From NCBI GenBank assembly GCA_032988165.1, contig JANTQF010000114.1:1-64000 (forward strand): a DNA stretch of 64,000 nucleotides, in the 5' to 3' direction. The notes under the pieces are model-generated. The model was given only the letters and a program-made list of their open reading frames with translations. It did no database searches and was not told the origin of the DNA. Source of the stretch: Emmonsiellopsis sp. PD_33. Lineage: Eukaryota > Ascomycota > Eurotiomycetes > Onygenales > Ajellomycetaceae. The translations under genes were made by a program, and so were the position numbers. Below, in pieces: positions 23,152-35,900 of the stretch. The first letter of the stretch is position 1; each line of letters begins with the position of its first letter.

Positions 23152-23869
23152 CTATTTAGGTAAATCGACGGCCTTGGACTTTTTGCGCAACTCCCACATA
23201 AACGCAGGACGACCATCATCATCGTGCTCTGGCAAGTCCCCGACGTTAACGAATCCGCATTTTTCCAGCACTCGGTTGCTAGGAAAATTAGTCTTGTCTG
23301 AAACAGCATGCAAGACACCAATTCTAGGAAAGGCCTCAATGAATTCCCACCACGCCTCAATGGCCGCACTAACAGCTTCGCTGGCATATCCTTTCCCCCA
23401 ACAGTCTGGGTGTATAATATACCCTAAGTCGAAGTTACCGGCCTCACCTCTGAAGAAGGCGACTGATCCGATGGCACGGGTTGTGTTCGAAGCCTCGAGA
23501 ATGGCGAGGGCGAGCACGTCTGGTGCGTTGAAGTTGAGGAAATTTTTTCTTGTGGCAGCAAGGTCGGCATCAGGCTTTCCCGAGAAGCTACTCGGCAGGG
23601 TCAGTGTCCTATTAGCATAAAAGAGGGCGGAGGGAGAGGAGGAATGTCGGTAAATGCGGCAATTACCTCCACTTCATGACTTCAGCCCGCGACCGAATTG
23701 CAAATATATCACCAACGTCATCCTCAACTAGCGGCCGCATAAATAACCGTTTTGTTTGAAGGCGGGGATTTGATTTTGGAATGAAGGGCTCCGGCTGGCC
23801 GTCAACGACGAGTTCGCTTTCCCTCTCGATTGTCTCCCTTGCTGGAGGGCTCATGAGCTGTCCGTCCAT
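23152..23869 (-). CDS. GNAT-family N-acetyltransferase (RimJ/RimL type)
   Basis: Two exons on the minus strand: 23869-23667 and 23608-23152; the GTAATT...ATAG intron is in phase, giving 219 residues. RimJ/RimL-like acetyltransferases use acetyl-CoA to acetylate amines on proteins or small molecules. Motifs seen: the N-terminal strand LQTKRLFMRPLVEDDVGDIFAI with the usual TxRLxLRPL pattern; GSVAFFRGE; the acetyl-CoA-binding loop WGKGYASEAV (Q/RxxGxG/A analogue) preceded by LGYIIHPD; NFPSNRVLEKCGFVNVG; and a C-terminal MWELRKK strand. The frame is open further upstream to 23953 but only through a TTG, so the ATG at 23869 (MDGQLMSPP) is preferred. The substrate cannot be told from sequence. Confidence 0.88.
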
Positions 23870-25580
23870 AGTACCAAAACAAATGCTAGGATTGCTTTGG
23901 CTGTTTGCTGACTCGTGATCAACCAGCACGAAATCCAAGATATGAACCCTCAAAAATATCTCTTTGTTTTCAAAGTTGAAGTCAGTGGGATTGTCGTGCT
24001 CTTAAAAAAGAAGTACAATGCGGGGAATCGCCAAATTGACACGAGATTTCCTTGGCGTGACCCATTTTGATCAGATCATGACATCAACACGCGACAAAAA
24101 GTCTAATTCATGAGAACGTGTCTTCCTCGATCTGCATCTAGAGAAATTCATGGTGGTTTGTTCTAGGGCTTTTTCAATCTCCTCTCGTCTATGAATTTTG
24201 ACCTGTTTTCCTTCCCTCATTCACAATTTCCAACAGCTTGATTTTGGTTTGGATGAAACCAGTTTGTCGTGAAAGCAACACAAACACCTGCACAGTGTAT
24301 GAGGCCACAGCTCCGCCTCCTCATTCATTGAAGTTCCCGCTTTGTCCTCCAGAAATTCAAGATGTCTTCGATAGCTGATAATCATAGCCCCCGCTGTCGA
24401 GACTCGTGTCGAGGTAATTGGCCCCCACCTGCCAGAATCCAGACCACGGATATCAATATGTCACTGAATCTAGTACGTTTTAGAACCGGAGGCCGAAACG
24501 TATTCGCTTAAAAGGGGGGCGGCTCCAAGGCACGAAAACCTTGTTAGACAAGCAGCATCACACTCGCTTCCCTGCTTGCGCCGCCCACCCGGGCCACCCC
24601 CTTCCTCTATACAGAACAGTATAATGTCACTACTGCTAAATAGGTGATGGGAAACCTATCGTCTGACCTACACCAAGGTGAGATTTTTGATGGGGTGCAT
24701 GTGAGGCCGTATTGCTGCTACTCTTTCTGTTTCTTACTTACCAATTTTTTTAGCATTAAGGAGAGAAGAGAAGAGACAAGACACACAACCCCACGAAACC
24801 CAAATCACTGCCCAGGTTCCAAATCCCAGATACGAGCATCTCAAAATGTGGCTATTTCCCCTACTTTTTGCCCCGTTTTCACGCATGGGGTAGAAGAGTG
24901 AATTCCCAGGGATTCAAGAATTCGGAAGCCGGAGACTTGCTTGGGGACGGACCAAGCCTCCCGTCCTATATTAGGGCGCTTGGCGTAGTCATATCACTTC
25001 TCCGGCCACCGGTTCCCATTTGTTCGATCGCCAAAAAGAAGGCCGCTAAAATGCTTAACTAGTTCAACCGACAGCTTCAGATTCACCAGCACCACTGCCA
25101 CCACACCCCCTACGCCGTACGGGGTAATTTCCACTGAATTTCGGGCACTGGGTATGGCACTGGCATGGCTCAAGGGCCGACAGGGCCGAATCCCCTAGCA
25201 GTTGGCCAAGTCCTTGTTTGGATTGTACCCTCTGAGACAAAACACAACATTGAGTGGCTGCATCGGAAGAAACTGAGAAGACCCAGCCTCTTCCCCATCA
25301 CGCTTTTATTTCGCTCTTATGCATGTTCCTGGAATAATATAAATTTGAAAACGATCATTGCGCCTGGGGCTGCTCTGTATCGAGAATTTAAAATAGCAAA
25401 CAACTAACTACTCCTAAGGTTGGAACGTCCGTGGATGCTTATTAGTATTTAACGATCTACGGTCTTGGATATTTCTCCCTCCCCATTTTATTTAAACTTT
25501 CATTTTGGAAACTGAAAGTCAACAGAGTTTCATCATCATCATTATTTTTCAGATTCTGTCTTTTCTTTCTTTATATCGCC
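23870..25580. other. 1.7 kb divergent promoter region without a supported gene
   Basis: Lies between two divergent genes, the acetyltransferase (-) and the RTA1-like gene (+). Short open frames are not gene-like. The T/C-rich run at 25,470-25,575 is a leader of the RTA1-like gene. Confidence 0.5.
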
Positions 25581-26777
25581 ATGTCCCAGGAACAACCGCC
25601 GATATGTTGGGAGGTTACAGAGATTTGCACAGTAGAATGGAGCATATACGGATACTATCCAAATCTGCCCGTCAACGCAATTCTCTGTGCTGCATTTGCT
25701 ATATGTTTGATCCTGCAAGGATATCAAACCTGGAGATACAAAACTTGGTCCTACGGGATTGCAATGTGTCTGGGCTGTTTCGCTGAGGTCATTGGTAGGA
25801 TTCCCACCCTATCTACATATCAGTATCAATATCAATCCAGGAGCTCTCTCCTCTCAGCTTCATGCAATATAAATGAAATATAACTCACCATTCCCCCCCA
25901 GGCTACGTCGGCCGAATACTCCTTCACAACAACCCATTCTCCAGCATCGGTTTCCAAATCCAAATCTGCACCCTCATCATCGCCCCCGCCTTCTTCAGCG
26001 GCGCCATATACCTCACCCTCAAACACATCTGCATCGCGCTGGGCCCTCAGCTCTCCCTCGTCAGACCGCATCTCTACACCTGGATCTTCATCGCGTGTGA
26101 TCTCCTCTCGCTCATCCTGCAGGGAACGGGTGGCGGCATTGCAGCCACGGCAGGTGCGAATTTCCCGCTGCGAGATCAAGGCACGAATGTGATGATTGCG
26201 GGTATTGTGTGGCAGGTTATTACGTTGTTTGTGTTCGGTGGGCTGGCTAGTCATATTTTTTGGAGATTGATGGGTGATGGGGGGAAGAGGATGAGTAGTG
26301 AGGCGCAAGAGGTGTGGGCGGGGGGGAAGTTGAAGGTGTTTATTCTCAGCTTGGCGGTTGCGTTTACTATGATCTTTTTTCGCTGCGTGTACAGGTATGT
26401 TTTTTTGAAACTGGAATCTTTCATTCTTGGAAATTTTCAAAACTAACAAACCTATCAAAATAGAATCGCCGAAATGGCAGGAGGCTGGGCGAACGAGATT
26501 ATGCGAGATGAAATCTCGTTCGTCATTCTCGAGGGAGTGTATGTTCATATCCTACCTACCCTTCTTAACCCCCCTCAATCTATCCCCCGAAAGCACCCAT
26601 CCTAACAAAAACACTCATAGAGTATGTCTCGTCGCCGCCATCCTCCTCACCATCATCCACCCGGGCAGCCACTTCCCTCAGATGCGAACGAACTACACAA
26701 AGCCAACTCCGCTACACAACACGTCGGAGGATACGTCAGACGTCGAGATGAAGCCGCGGATGGAGACGCGGAACTAG
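25581..26777 (+). CDS. RTA1-family seven-transmembrane protein
   Basis: Four exons: 25581-25794, 25902-26394, 26464-26538 and 26621-26777; phases agree and give 312 residues. RTA1-like proteins are fungal seven-helix membrane proteins linked to lipid translocation and resistance to toxic lipophilic compounds (Rta1, Rsb1, Pug1). Visible: a short extracellular N-terminus with Cys residues (ICWEV..ICTVEW, then YGYYPNLPVN), hydrophobic helices separated by the family motifs YxxWxYGxxMxxGxxxExIGYxGR (here WRYKTWSYGIAMCLGCFAEVIG then YVGR), APAFFSGAIYLTL, LLSLILQGTGGG, and the terminal block RIAEMAGGWAN ... TIIHPG. The tail is hydrophilic. The last intron donor leaves a duplicated Val (GTA GTA), so that junction could shift by a codon. 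The gene ends about 200 bp before the AT-rich block. Confidence 0.92.
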
Positions 26778-26979
26778 ACGCAGGCTCATCTGTTTATGGT
26801 GGGAGGGGAGGGCGTGGGTTTGCGCATGGGTATGGGGATGAGCTGAAGTAGATCATGGATAAAGGATGTGTGTTTGATGCGTTGGGGTTTTGGGCTTTGG
26901 TTTGATATTGTAATTAATTGTATGTACATGTACATACGACTGCTCATGTAGGAGTTTTATTTTGTAGCCATTTACTCCA

Positions 26980-27004
26980 TACATATCCATACTGGATTTT
27001 CATG
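26980..27004 (+). repeat. Left terminal inverted repeat of AT-rich block
   Basis: A 25-nt sequence beginning TACATATCCATACTGG, whose reverse complement occurs at 38455-38479 with 23 of 25 matches. The inner 17 nt are identical; the two differences are both C in this copy and T in the other. The outermost TA of each copy could be a duplicated TA target. Confidence 0.75.
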
Positions 27005-27313
27005 AGACCATTCCACTGTGGATCCACCATGTAAACACCATTGCTCTGATAGAGCACTCTGAAATTAACATCCATAATGATATTATTACTATTTTCAGAG
27101 CATATAAATCAAAGAATCATATAAATATATTATAATATTATAATTATACTTTATGAAGTACTCTAACTATACTTTATGAAACACTCTAATTATATTCTAT
27201 ATAATATAATATTTCTGCAACACTCCATGTAATACTCCATCTACATTTATATATGTATAATGCCCTAACTACTATCATGCTTCATGTAACACTCCATTAA
27301 TGTTTATATATAT

Positions 27314-27449
27314 ATAATACTTTAATTATGATAATGCTCTAACTATAATAACACCCCAACTATAATAATACTTTAACTGTGATAATACTTTAATTATTAT
27401 AATACTTTAACTATAATAGCACTTTAATTGTAATAGTACTCTGACTACA
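27314..27449. repeat. 17-bp tandem repeat, about 8 copies
   Basis: Units such as ATAATACTTTAACTATA, ATAATGCTCTAACTATA and ATAACACCCCAACTATA follow one another with a constant 17-nt period. Variation between units is mostly C/T or A/G. Confidence 0.85.
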
Positions 27450-28050
27450 TTACATTTAATGTCCTCATGTAAACACAGTAATGACTATCATGAAATCATT
27501 ATATAATTACTATAGTAATATGATCAGAGGATTAGAGTATGATTTAAATATAATAGAATTATCATATAAATACTATAATAATATAGTTAGAGTATCAGAG
27601 CATGGTTTAAACATAGTTATAATATAATTAGAGTATGATTAGATTACTATTTAACTACAGTCTGATTATAAAGTAATTCCCAGTCTAAATATATATTCTT
27701 TCAGAGGTATTCATTATTAATTTCACATTTAGTAGTATATTTATTAAATTAATCTATAGTCACCATCATTGCTGTTATTAATAGAGTAAAGCTACTATAA
27801 GTAAAGAAAAATTGGCTCTGATAATCCATTTAGGGGGTGAGGATTAAGATGATATTACCATTTAGAAGTTCAAAGATTAAAATAATGTTACTATTTAGAG
27901 ATTTAAGAATTAAGATGATGTTTGCTTGGGTAATGATCTCACATTTAGTAATATTAAGAGAGAAAAGAATTTTGAAAAGAAAATATCAGCTCTGATAAGT
28001 ATGATATATAGAGAGATACTCATTAAAAATAAGTGTTTTCTTTCTCACTT

Positions 28051-28222
28051 TATTGAAGAAATGAATCTAATTGCAGCTCTATACTTCTTAGATCTATAAT
28101 TAAATAATATCTTAATAATAATAGTAATTTAGATGTATGCTTACATCACTATTATTACTAAGATATCATTTAACTATGAATCTGAGAAGTATAGAGTAAT
28201 AATTAGATTCATTTCTTCAGTA
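28051..28222. repeat. Long inverted repeat (about 85-nt arms)
   Basis: The left arm (from TATTGAAGAAATGAATCTAA) and the right arm (ending in TTAGATTCATTTCTTCAGTA) are reverse complements over roughly 85 nt with scattered transitions and almost no loop, centred near 28,138 on GTATGCTTAC. A third, direct copy of the left arm lies at about 28,708-28,800. Confidence 0.85.
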
Positions 28223-28707
28223 GCTTTTAGATTCCCTAGTAATAGAATATATCTCTTTTATATACTAATGAATTTCTGTAGCACACTTCCTGTTGATTGG
28301 GCATTTAAGTGAATTCTCACTATACTGAATAAATACACTTAATCACCTCTTTATACATTGAAATATCAGCTCTAATAATTATGATATAGAGGAAGATACC
28401 TACTAAAATGAATTAGAATGCTATAGATACTGTTCTCCACATTTCTCAATCTAAATATAATTAAAGTTGAGTATGAAGTTGAGCTGAGTTATTTATAGTA
28501 AATTTAATTATCTTTTCTAGAATACTGTAGACATTATTTTATTTTATTAGTTCTTCAATGAATAATATTATAATATCTTTAACATCAGGATATACTATCT
28601 CTATCCTTATAATGATAATTATAATGTTAGAATCATTCTGATATTATTCTTCATTATAGTGAGTCTGAATCTCATTAAAAATAAGTTTAAATTCCTTTTC
28701 TCACTTT

Positions 28708-28800
28708 ACAGAAGAAATAAACTTAATTACTACTCTATACTTCTAAGGTCTATAATTGAATGAGATCTCAGTAATGATGATGATGCAGGTATACATACTA
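28708..28800. repeat. Third copy of the inverted-repeat arm
   Basis: Starts TACAGAAGAAATAAACTTAA and continues with ACTCTATACTTCTAAGG, matching the left arm of the 28,051 hairpin with several substitutions; ends GGTATACATAC, like the hairpin centre. Confidence 0.75.
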
Positions 28801-28942
28801 TTAATTAAAATAAAGCATTCTTTATTAAAAACTATATTTATTAATAATGATTTACTGGCTCTCATACTTTTAATAATACTAATTATAATTAATGTGGCTT
28901 TTAACTTCATCTTCAGGTTCTTCACATCTCTTAATTACTGGT

Positions 28943-29080
28943 TTTGATGATAGATAGCAGCCTAGATTGATGATAAGTAATAGCCCAGGTTGATAATAAA
29001 TAGCAGCCTAGATTGATAATAAATAGCAGCTCAGATTGATGATAAGCAGCAGCTCAGATTAATAATAAATAATAGCTCAG
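28943..29080. repeat. About 23-bp tandem repeat, 6 copies
   Basis: Units of the form GATTGATAATAAATAGCAGC followed by CTA/TCA repeat about six times with small length changes. Confidence 0.8.
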
Positions 29081-29221
29081 ATTGCAGTAAGCTTATATAA
29101 GCATCTATTTTTAGTAGATACAACAACTTGCAAGTAGTTTACTAAAAGAGAAAGAAAATAGATTGATAATATTAGTATAGATGCAGAATAGATATAGGTA
29201 GAGAAAAGAAAGCTAAATAGA

Positions 29222-29490
29222 AAATATTCTTAATGATTTTAAATGTAATATGAGTAAATGAGAAATATCAGCTCTAACAGTTATTATATAAAGGGAAATA
29301 TCCTTAATGATTTAAATATAATATAGATAAATAGAAAACATTAACTTCAACAGTCATTATATAGAGAGAATATCCTTAATGATTTAAATGTAATATAGGT
29401 GAATGAGAAACATTAGCTCCAACAGTCATTATATAGAGAGAATATTCTTGGTGATTAAGATGCAATGCAGGTAAATAGGAAATATTAACT
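29222..29490. repeat. About 72-bp tandem repeat, 3.7 copies
   Basis: Each unit begins AAATATYCTTAATGATTTAAA and ends with AACAGTYATTATATA-(GAGAG). Unit starts are near 29,223, 29,296, 29,368 and 29,439, so the period is 71-73 nt. Confidence 0.85.
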
Positions 29491-29999
29491 TACCTAGTAG
29501 TAAAATATATCTCTTTTATATATTAATATATCTTTATGATACACTTTTATTTCCTGAGTATTTAATCTTATCTCATAGAATTAGATATATTAGCTCATAC
29601 TTGCTATTATAGGGACATCTTTCAGAAATTGAACCTAATATAGGCCTCTCTATTAAGCCTATAGATATTACTTGATAAATCAATATTATAGTATATATCA
29701 GTTATCTTTGAGATATTTACTGGATCAAGCATCAGATTGCTTAATAAATTAATATTATAATATATATTAATAATCTTTAGAATATTTACAGGGTTAAGTA
29801 CTGAGTTATGAGTGGGAGTGTTGTCCTGCATTTAATCCTAAATGCTACCTATTATAGGAGATATTAGAGCCTACTCTGGGCTTGTTGCATGAGATTATGT
29901 AGGAGAGCCTATTAGTGAATCTTATCTATAAGATGCATTAGATGAGCTATTATATTAAGTAGGTATTAATATGAAAGTCTTCTACTTCTAAGTGTATTA

Positions 30000-32900
30000 T
30001 TTTTCCATCTTACAGTATTATTTTCTAGTACCAAACATTATAATTAATTATTATAAAGAGGATGTAGTCTGAATGATGATGATCAGCCACTACCAGTATA
30101 AAAAAAAAGAATAATTATATATAGAATAATAGATTGACTTGTTGATTATTACTAAAGAGGATTTTAGAATTTAGAAGTAGCTAAAAAAATGATATATTTT
30201 ATATATAATATAAAAGCTTGATATCTTCAGGGCTATATTATAACCTGCCCCTAAACTTATATTGAATTAGTATAACATAGAGACTTGGTTTCCACACAAT
30301 AGGAAGGCTGATTATTATATAATTCTCAGAATCATCACTTAGAATTAATAGGTCTAATAATCTATTAAATCTAGTTGAACTTATTAATGTGATTATAAAA
30401 AAAACCTGATCATCATATCTATATAAGTTATAAATAAAAATAGCTTAAATCTGACTAATTTTTGAATTTCTATACTTAATAACATCTTCTTATATGAGTA
30501 TTATCTAATAGGTTTTATTATTATATAATAAATAAGCATATAATCAACAGCATCCTAATGAGAATGAGAGATAATACTTAGGTATAAAAGTAATTTTTTA
30601 GTAAAATCAGAGTGGCCTTAATTCTGGTTCTAGAATGAATGGTTTATTCCAGTCAAGATTATATATTTATTTTAATTTTTGAAGGAATGAGTGGACATTC
30701 AGAAGATTTAATATCTGATTTATTAGAATTCCTAGTATATTTATATCATTCTTTAGTAATAATAAAGATATAAGATTTACCTGTAGAGATTTTCAGGTAT
30801 GATCTGGAAGGTTCTTCAGTATATATAATTTATTAGTTGAAAGAATATCATTGAATTTGCAGTCATCAATCTAAATCAGATTGATTAGTAGAGTAGGATA
30901 ATATTTATAGATTTTCCTTAACTTCTCCTTAAGTTCTAGCTGAGAGTTATTAAATGTATCATAAAAAGCAAGCTAAACTATCTAATAAAAACTCTTCTAT
31001 TAAAGTAATATCTTTTTAATATCATAATAATTTGTACAGCAGATTAATTGTTTATAATCTTTATATTTATCCTCTCCTATTAACATGTTGCTGTTATTAG
31101 CAATTCTATATTCTCTGATTTTATTAATATAATATAGTCTGATATATATATTTAGTTAGTTTTTCATTCTGATGAAGAATGCATCTTTTTTCATAAAGAG
31201 GGCTAAGTCTTACTCTAAACCTTCTACTATAATAAAGATAGAATATCCATCTGACCTAATTGATATTAATATCTAATTTAGTATCAGAAATGCTTGTTAG
31301 CTCTGACTTACTAACCCTGCATGAGAAAGAGTCTGGGCTTGTTGTACTGTATTTACTGCTATATCTAGAAAGAACTATAGATATTAATAAGTAATAATAA
31401 TAATTTATTAGATTTCTTTTAAGTTATGAACAGCTAGGTTATATGATAGTAAGATTAAATTGCTTCTTATAATTACTATAAATACATTAATAGTTAAGTT
31501 CACTGCTGAGGTATCAAGTTTTGAGAATACTAGTAGAAGTATCCTATAAATTTAATCTTTAAGTTATAAATATTTAAGATCATATTATAATATAAGTAGT
31601 ATCAGAATAGATGCTTAAGTATGCTCTTACAGTTGATACTTCTCTAAATGAGTAAGAGATAACTATAGGTATACTCATCCTTAGAGGAAAGAAAAGGTTT
31701 ATAATATTTAAAGATACTCAGTCTTTCTAATTAGAGTTAATGCTGATTCTACCAGCACAGAATGAGCTATTTTTGAAATCTCTAAATACTTACTGTATGT
31801 AAGATTAAATGAAAAGAATGTAATCAGAAATTATCAGATTTAAACTTAAGTATATTTTAAATAGGTAAGAATTATTGTCTGCTAATCTGCTCCTCTACCA
31901 CAGCTTTTTTTTCTTTATTAGATTTGAAGCACTCTCTATCTGGCATCAGATCTATTGAGTGTCATAGTGATAATACTCATTTTAAATGATATTAAATAAT
32001 AAATCTGATCTCTTTTAGTCTTCAATTAGATAGCTTTAATATGAGTACTCTACACTTAAGCCTTTAATACTAGCATTTCTATTCTACTGTGACATGTCAC
32101 TAATAAATGATAAGTAGGAAGAAACAACCTGAATAGTGTCACTATTAATATTAATTAGAATGCTCTCACTATCTAACTGTAGAAATCCAGAGGATAAGAC
32201 TCTAATAGTATCTGAGAAGTTTATATTATATGAACTGAATATCACTATAAATAGATTATTATACTTCTTATGTTCAGCTATACTTAGAGCTGAGATTCAA
32301 TACATACTCATTAAACTCTGATATATATTCTAATAGAGGTTAAACCTATTAATAAAAAGTTAATAAGAAAGGGATAATACTTTCTATCCTTCAGTAAAGA
32401 TATTCTTTAAAAACTTTCTCCTATAAATTATAATCTTTAGCTCTCCATATATTAGTGTTGATCTGCAGTATGGCTGAGTAATAATTAAAGTCAAATAGAG
32501 AACCCTTCAAAGAAAAAGACTAGAAGTGGAATTTTCAGTCAGAAAGATATTATTAGTTTCATTAAAGATATAATTAATAAAGATATAGACTCTAAATAGA
32601 ATAGAGCTTACTAGAATGATATTCAATATATTACTCTCAATTAAAATTATCTTATATTAATGAAAGAGTAGATGAGGACTCTGAAAATTAGATCCTTCTA
32701 CATTCAGAGTTGAGTGCTATATGATAGATTAAATTTATAAAATAATCCTATTAAAATATGAGGATGTCTTCTATCTATTCTTTCCAATAAATTACACTCT
32801 ACTTATATAGTTGAAGTTGGTCTTATCTGGTCATCTAAATGGATATTTATTATTTTCATACTAATACTATATGAAATTGAAGGGGAAAATTGATTTACTA

Positions 32901-35900
32901 GTAGAAAAATATAAGACAAATTTTCTGAAGCAGTATTTAATTGAGCTTCCTCAGCTATATAAGTGCTATAATTTTGTAGGAGAGTTGACAACTTCTGCCA
33001 TCTCAATGTGCATGTGCTGTTGAAACCTCTAGAACTTAACAAGTCTTAATACTAATAAGATTATATCTTGAAAGTATAAGAACATTAATATATGATTAGT
33101 AAGATATTTTTTAGCATGAGAAAATATTAGCATCTAATCTAAAGAGATAATCAGAATCTATATATAATATAGTGAAAGAATTAGAAACTGTGCCCTATAT
33201 TTCTTTTTTAAATTTAATAGTCCATTAAGAAGGTTATAAATCAGAGTAATATCCTTTAGAGTCTAAAGAATCTACAGTAATAACTAATATAACTCTTAAG
33301 ATATCTCAGTAGACTCTATTCATAAAGTAAAGACCATTATAAAAGAATCTATATAATTTTTATTCTATTTATAAACAAGAAGCTCTGCAGGGTCATTAAC
33401 TATATAAATACAATTAACTTTATCATTAATGTGTGATAAGATTATTAAATTATTATTTTAAATAGTTAGATTGGAGGAATTAACCTCTTGAACCTCAGAG
33501 TTTCTAGCCTCTTGAGCCCCTAAAGGATATTTAAATGTAATATTAATGTTGTTCATTTTATTCTCCTCAGTCTTAATATAATGATTTATATTATCATTAA
33601 TGTTATCATTTATGATATATTTATTATCAGCCAATTTATGAGCTACCTAGATAGTATTTAAGAGTCAATATATTATATTTACTTTCTCATTTAATTTACA
33701 GGGCTTATTATTAGAGTATGTAGCATCTCCATTATCATTATTTTTAATAGGCTGGTCAGATTGATTTATTGCCTGATTTTCTAAGTTAAAAGATTAAGTA
33801 AATAATTAAATCAGAATATAAACACATACCTCTACATTACCTAATATGAGCTCTGATATAAAATCTCAAAATCTCATGCTATGATTAAATGCTAAATTAT
33901 TTATATTAGTATTAATATGATTTTCAGAGGTGTTCTATGATGATTTTAGACATCAGCCTTTTAGAGCTGAGCACTTATTTGCTCCACAAAAGGTATGTTT
34001 TCTAAGACAGTGAAGGCTGTGAATGGCTATATTATAAGTTGGATTTTTTTAGAGGAAAAAGTAGAAAAATTGGAAAAGGAGTATAAATATAATAGCTCTA
34101 AAAAAAGAAATAAGGCTAAATGCATACTAAATGCACCTTCAAAAATAAAGGTTTTAAATTATATTATTTAGTAGAATTATAAACTTTAATCTTTTTCATT
34201 TTCTTTTATTATCTATAGATTTCCTTCTCTATTAGATATAATTTTATTTTCATATCATTATCTAGCCTACTCATTATTTAGTTATGTCTACTATTAACTT
34301 CTTCAATTTAGAATTAAGTAGTATGGTTAGTTTTTATTCTACAAATAAGAACTTTATGAATGTATTACTAATTAGAAATAGTTTAATAGCTAGAGAGATG
34401 AGCTTCCTTCTGTGGACTCTGTACTTACTAGAAGTAGTAGTATATTAATAGAAAGTTAGAATTACATGAGTAATATATCCTCTAATTTCAATAAACAGTA
34501 TAATCAGGTTGTATTAGGGTCCTATAAGCAGATAAATTACATATAAGAGAAAAACCTTTAATGATAGATAAAATGATTATATCTCCTTACATTCTCCAGG
34601 AAAGTAGATAAACTGATATCACAGATGTTTTGAAGTTATAATTATAAATTATGTATGTAGACTGCAGCACAGAACAGCATACTCAACAATTTTCAAATAT
34701 AGAAATGTAAGACACTTAGCTATATAAAGATAAAAGTTAACCTAGATATCTAGTAAAATCCAACTAAAAATCCAGCTGAAGTTAGTCATAGGTTAAGATA
34801 AATCTAAAGAGGATTAATGGAGGTTTGATGATAGACAGAGAAATATAAAATATAAGCTAATTAATAATTCTAGAAGAATATTGTTATAATGAGCATAGAA
34901 ATGGATTTTAGAGATAATAACTCTAAATATTAATCTAGTTATTAACTATAGAGATTAATAATCAGCTATTTTATATATAAAGAGTTTAGCAGGATCACTA
35001 ATAGGAATTCAGAGTGCTTATGATTAGTTGATAAAGCTTCAACTTGAATTGAATAGAAAATATTATAATGCTGAGCTGTGTAGTTGACACTGTCTATAGA
35101 TATTCTAAAGTCAGAATAAATTACTAATCTATTAATTTTATCATAAGAATATATCTAGCAGGAAAAAGAGCTGAATAAAGCCAGCCATTCAGGATGTAAT
35201 ATATATAACTATACTAATGAGAAGAATATCTTTTAGCATTTCTTCCAGAGGTTTACTTTAGATAAGTTTTATTAGATGTTCTATTAGACTGAGCTGATTT
35301 TGGATTATGAACAGTTTAATTCTATAGGATAATAGTATATTAAATGTATGTGTTAGTACCTGTAATTCTAAAAATTAATAGCTTATACCTCATCTAGAAA
35401 TATATATGAATCTTACTATCTAGATTAAACTGTGGGATGATCTAGTTGAAAGGGATGAGGATAAGTATATTCAAATTAGAGTATGAAATAAAGTTATTGA
35501 TTTTTAAGATCATATAGCCTTTATAAAATAATATAGTGATGTAGGCTAGGAAAACTTTATAGAGCTAATTATCCATTGAAAATCTAAAAAGAAATGAAAG
35601 TTCAATTCTAAAGTTAAGAAAGTTGTGAAGAAGAAGATATACTTTATCTCTATTCTAAAATAGATAGGATTTGTGGCTTTGTAAGGTATAATCTATAGCT
35701 TTAAATGTGAGATGTGAATTGATAGTATTAGGTGCATTTTTAGAGTATATTTTTTCCATGAAAATCTAAATAAAATGAATCACTAGTTGCAGAGCTGAAT
35801 ATATTGAATAGAGAATAAAGAATTTAATGATTTCATTATAGAGGAGATAATTTTAATGTATGATTAGAGAGAATATATGAGTAAGGATTTTTAACTGAGT

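Noticed and set aside
27314..29490. Regular repeats as a possible CRISPR array
   Set aside because: The units are tandem without unique spacers and the host is a eukaryote.
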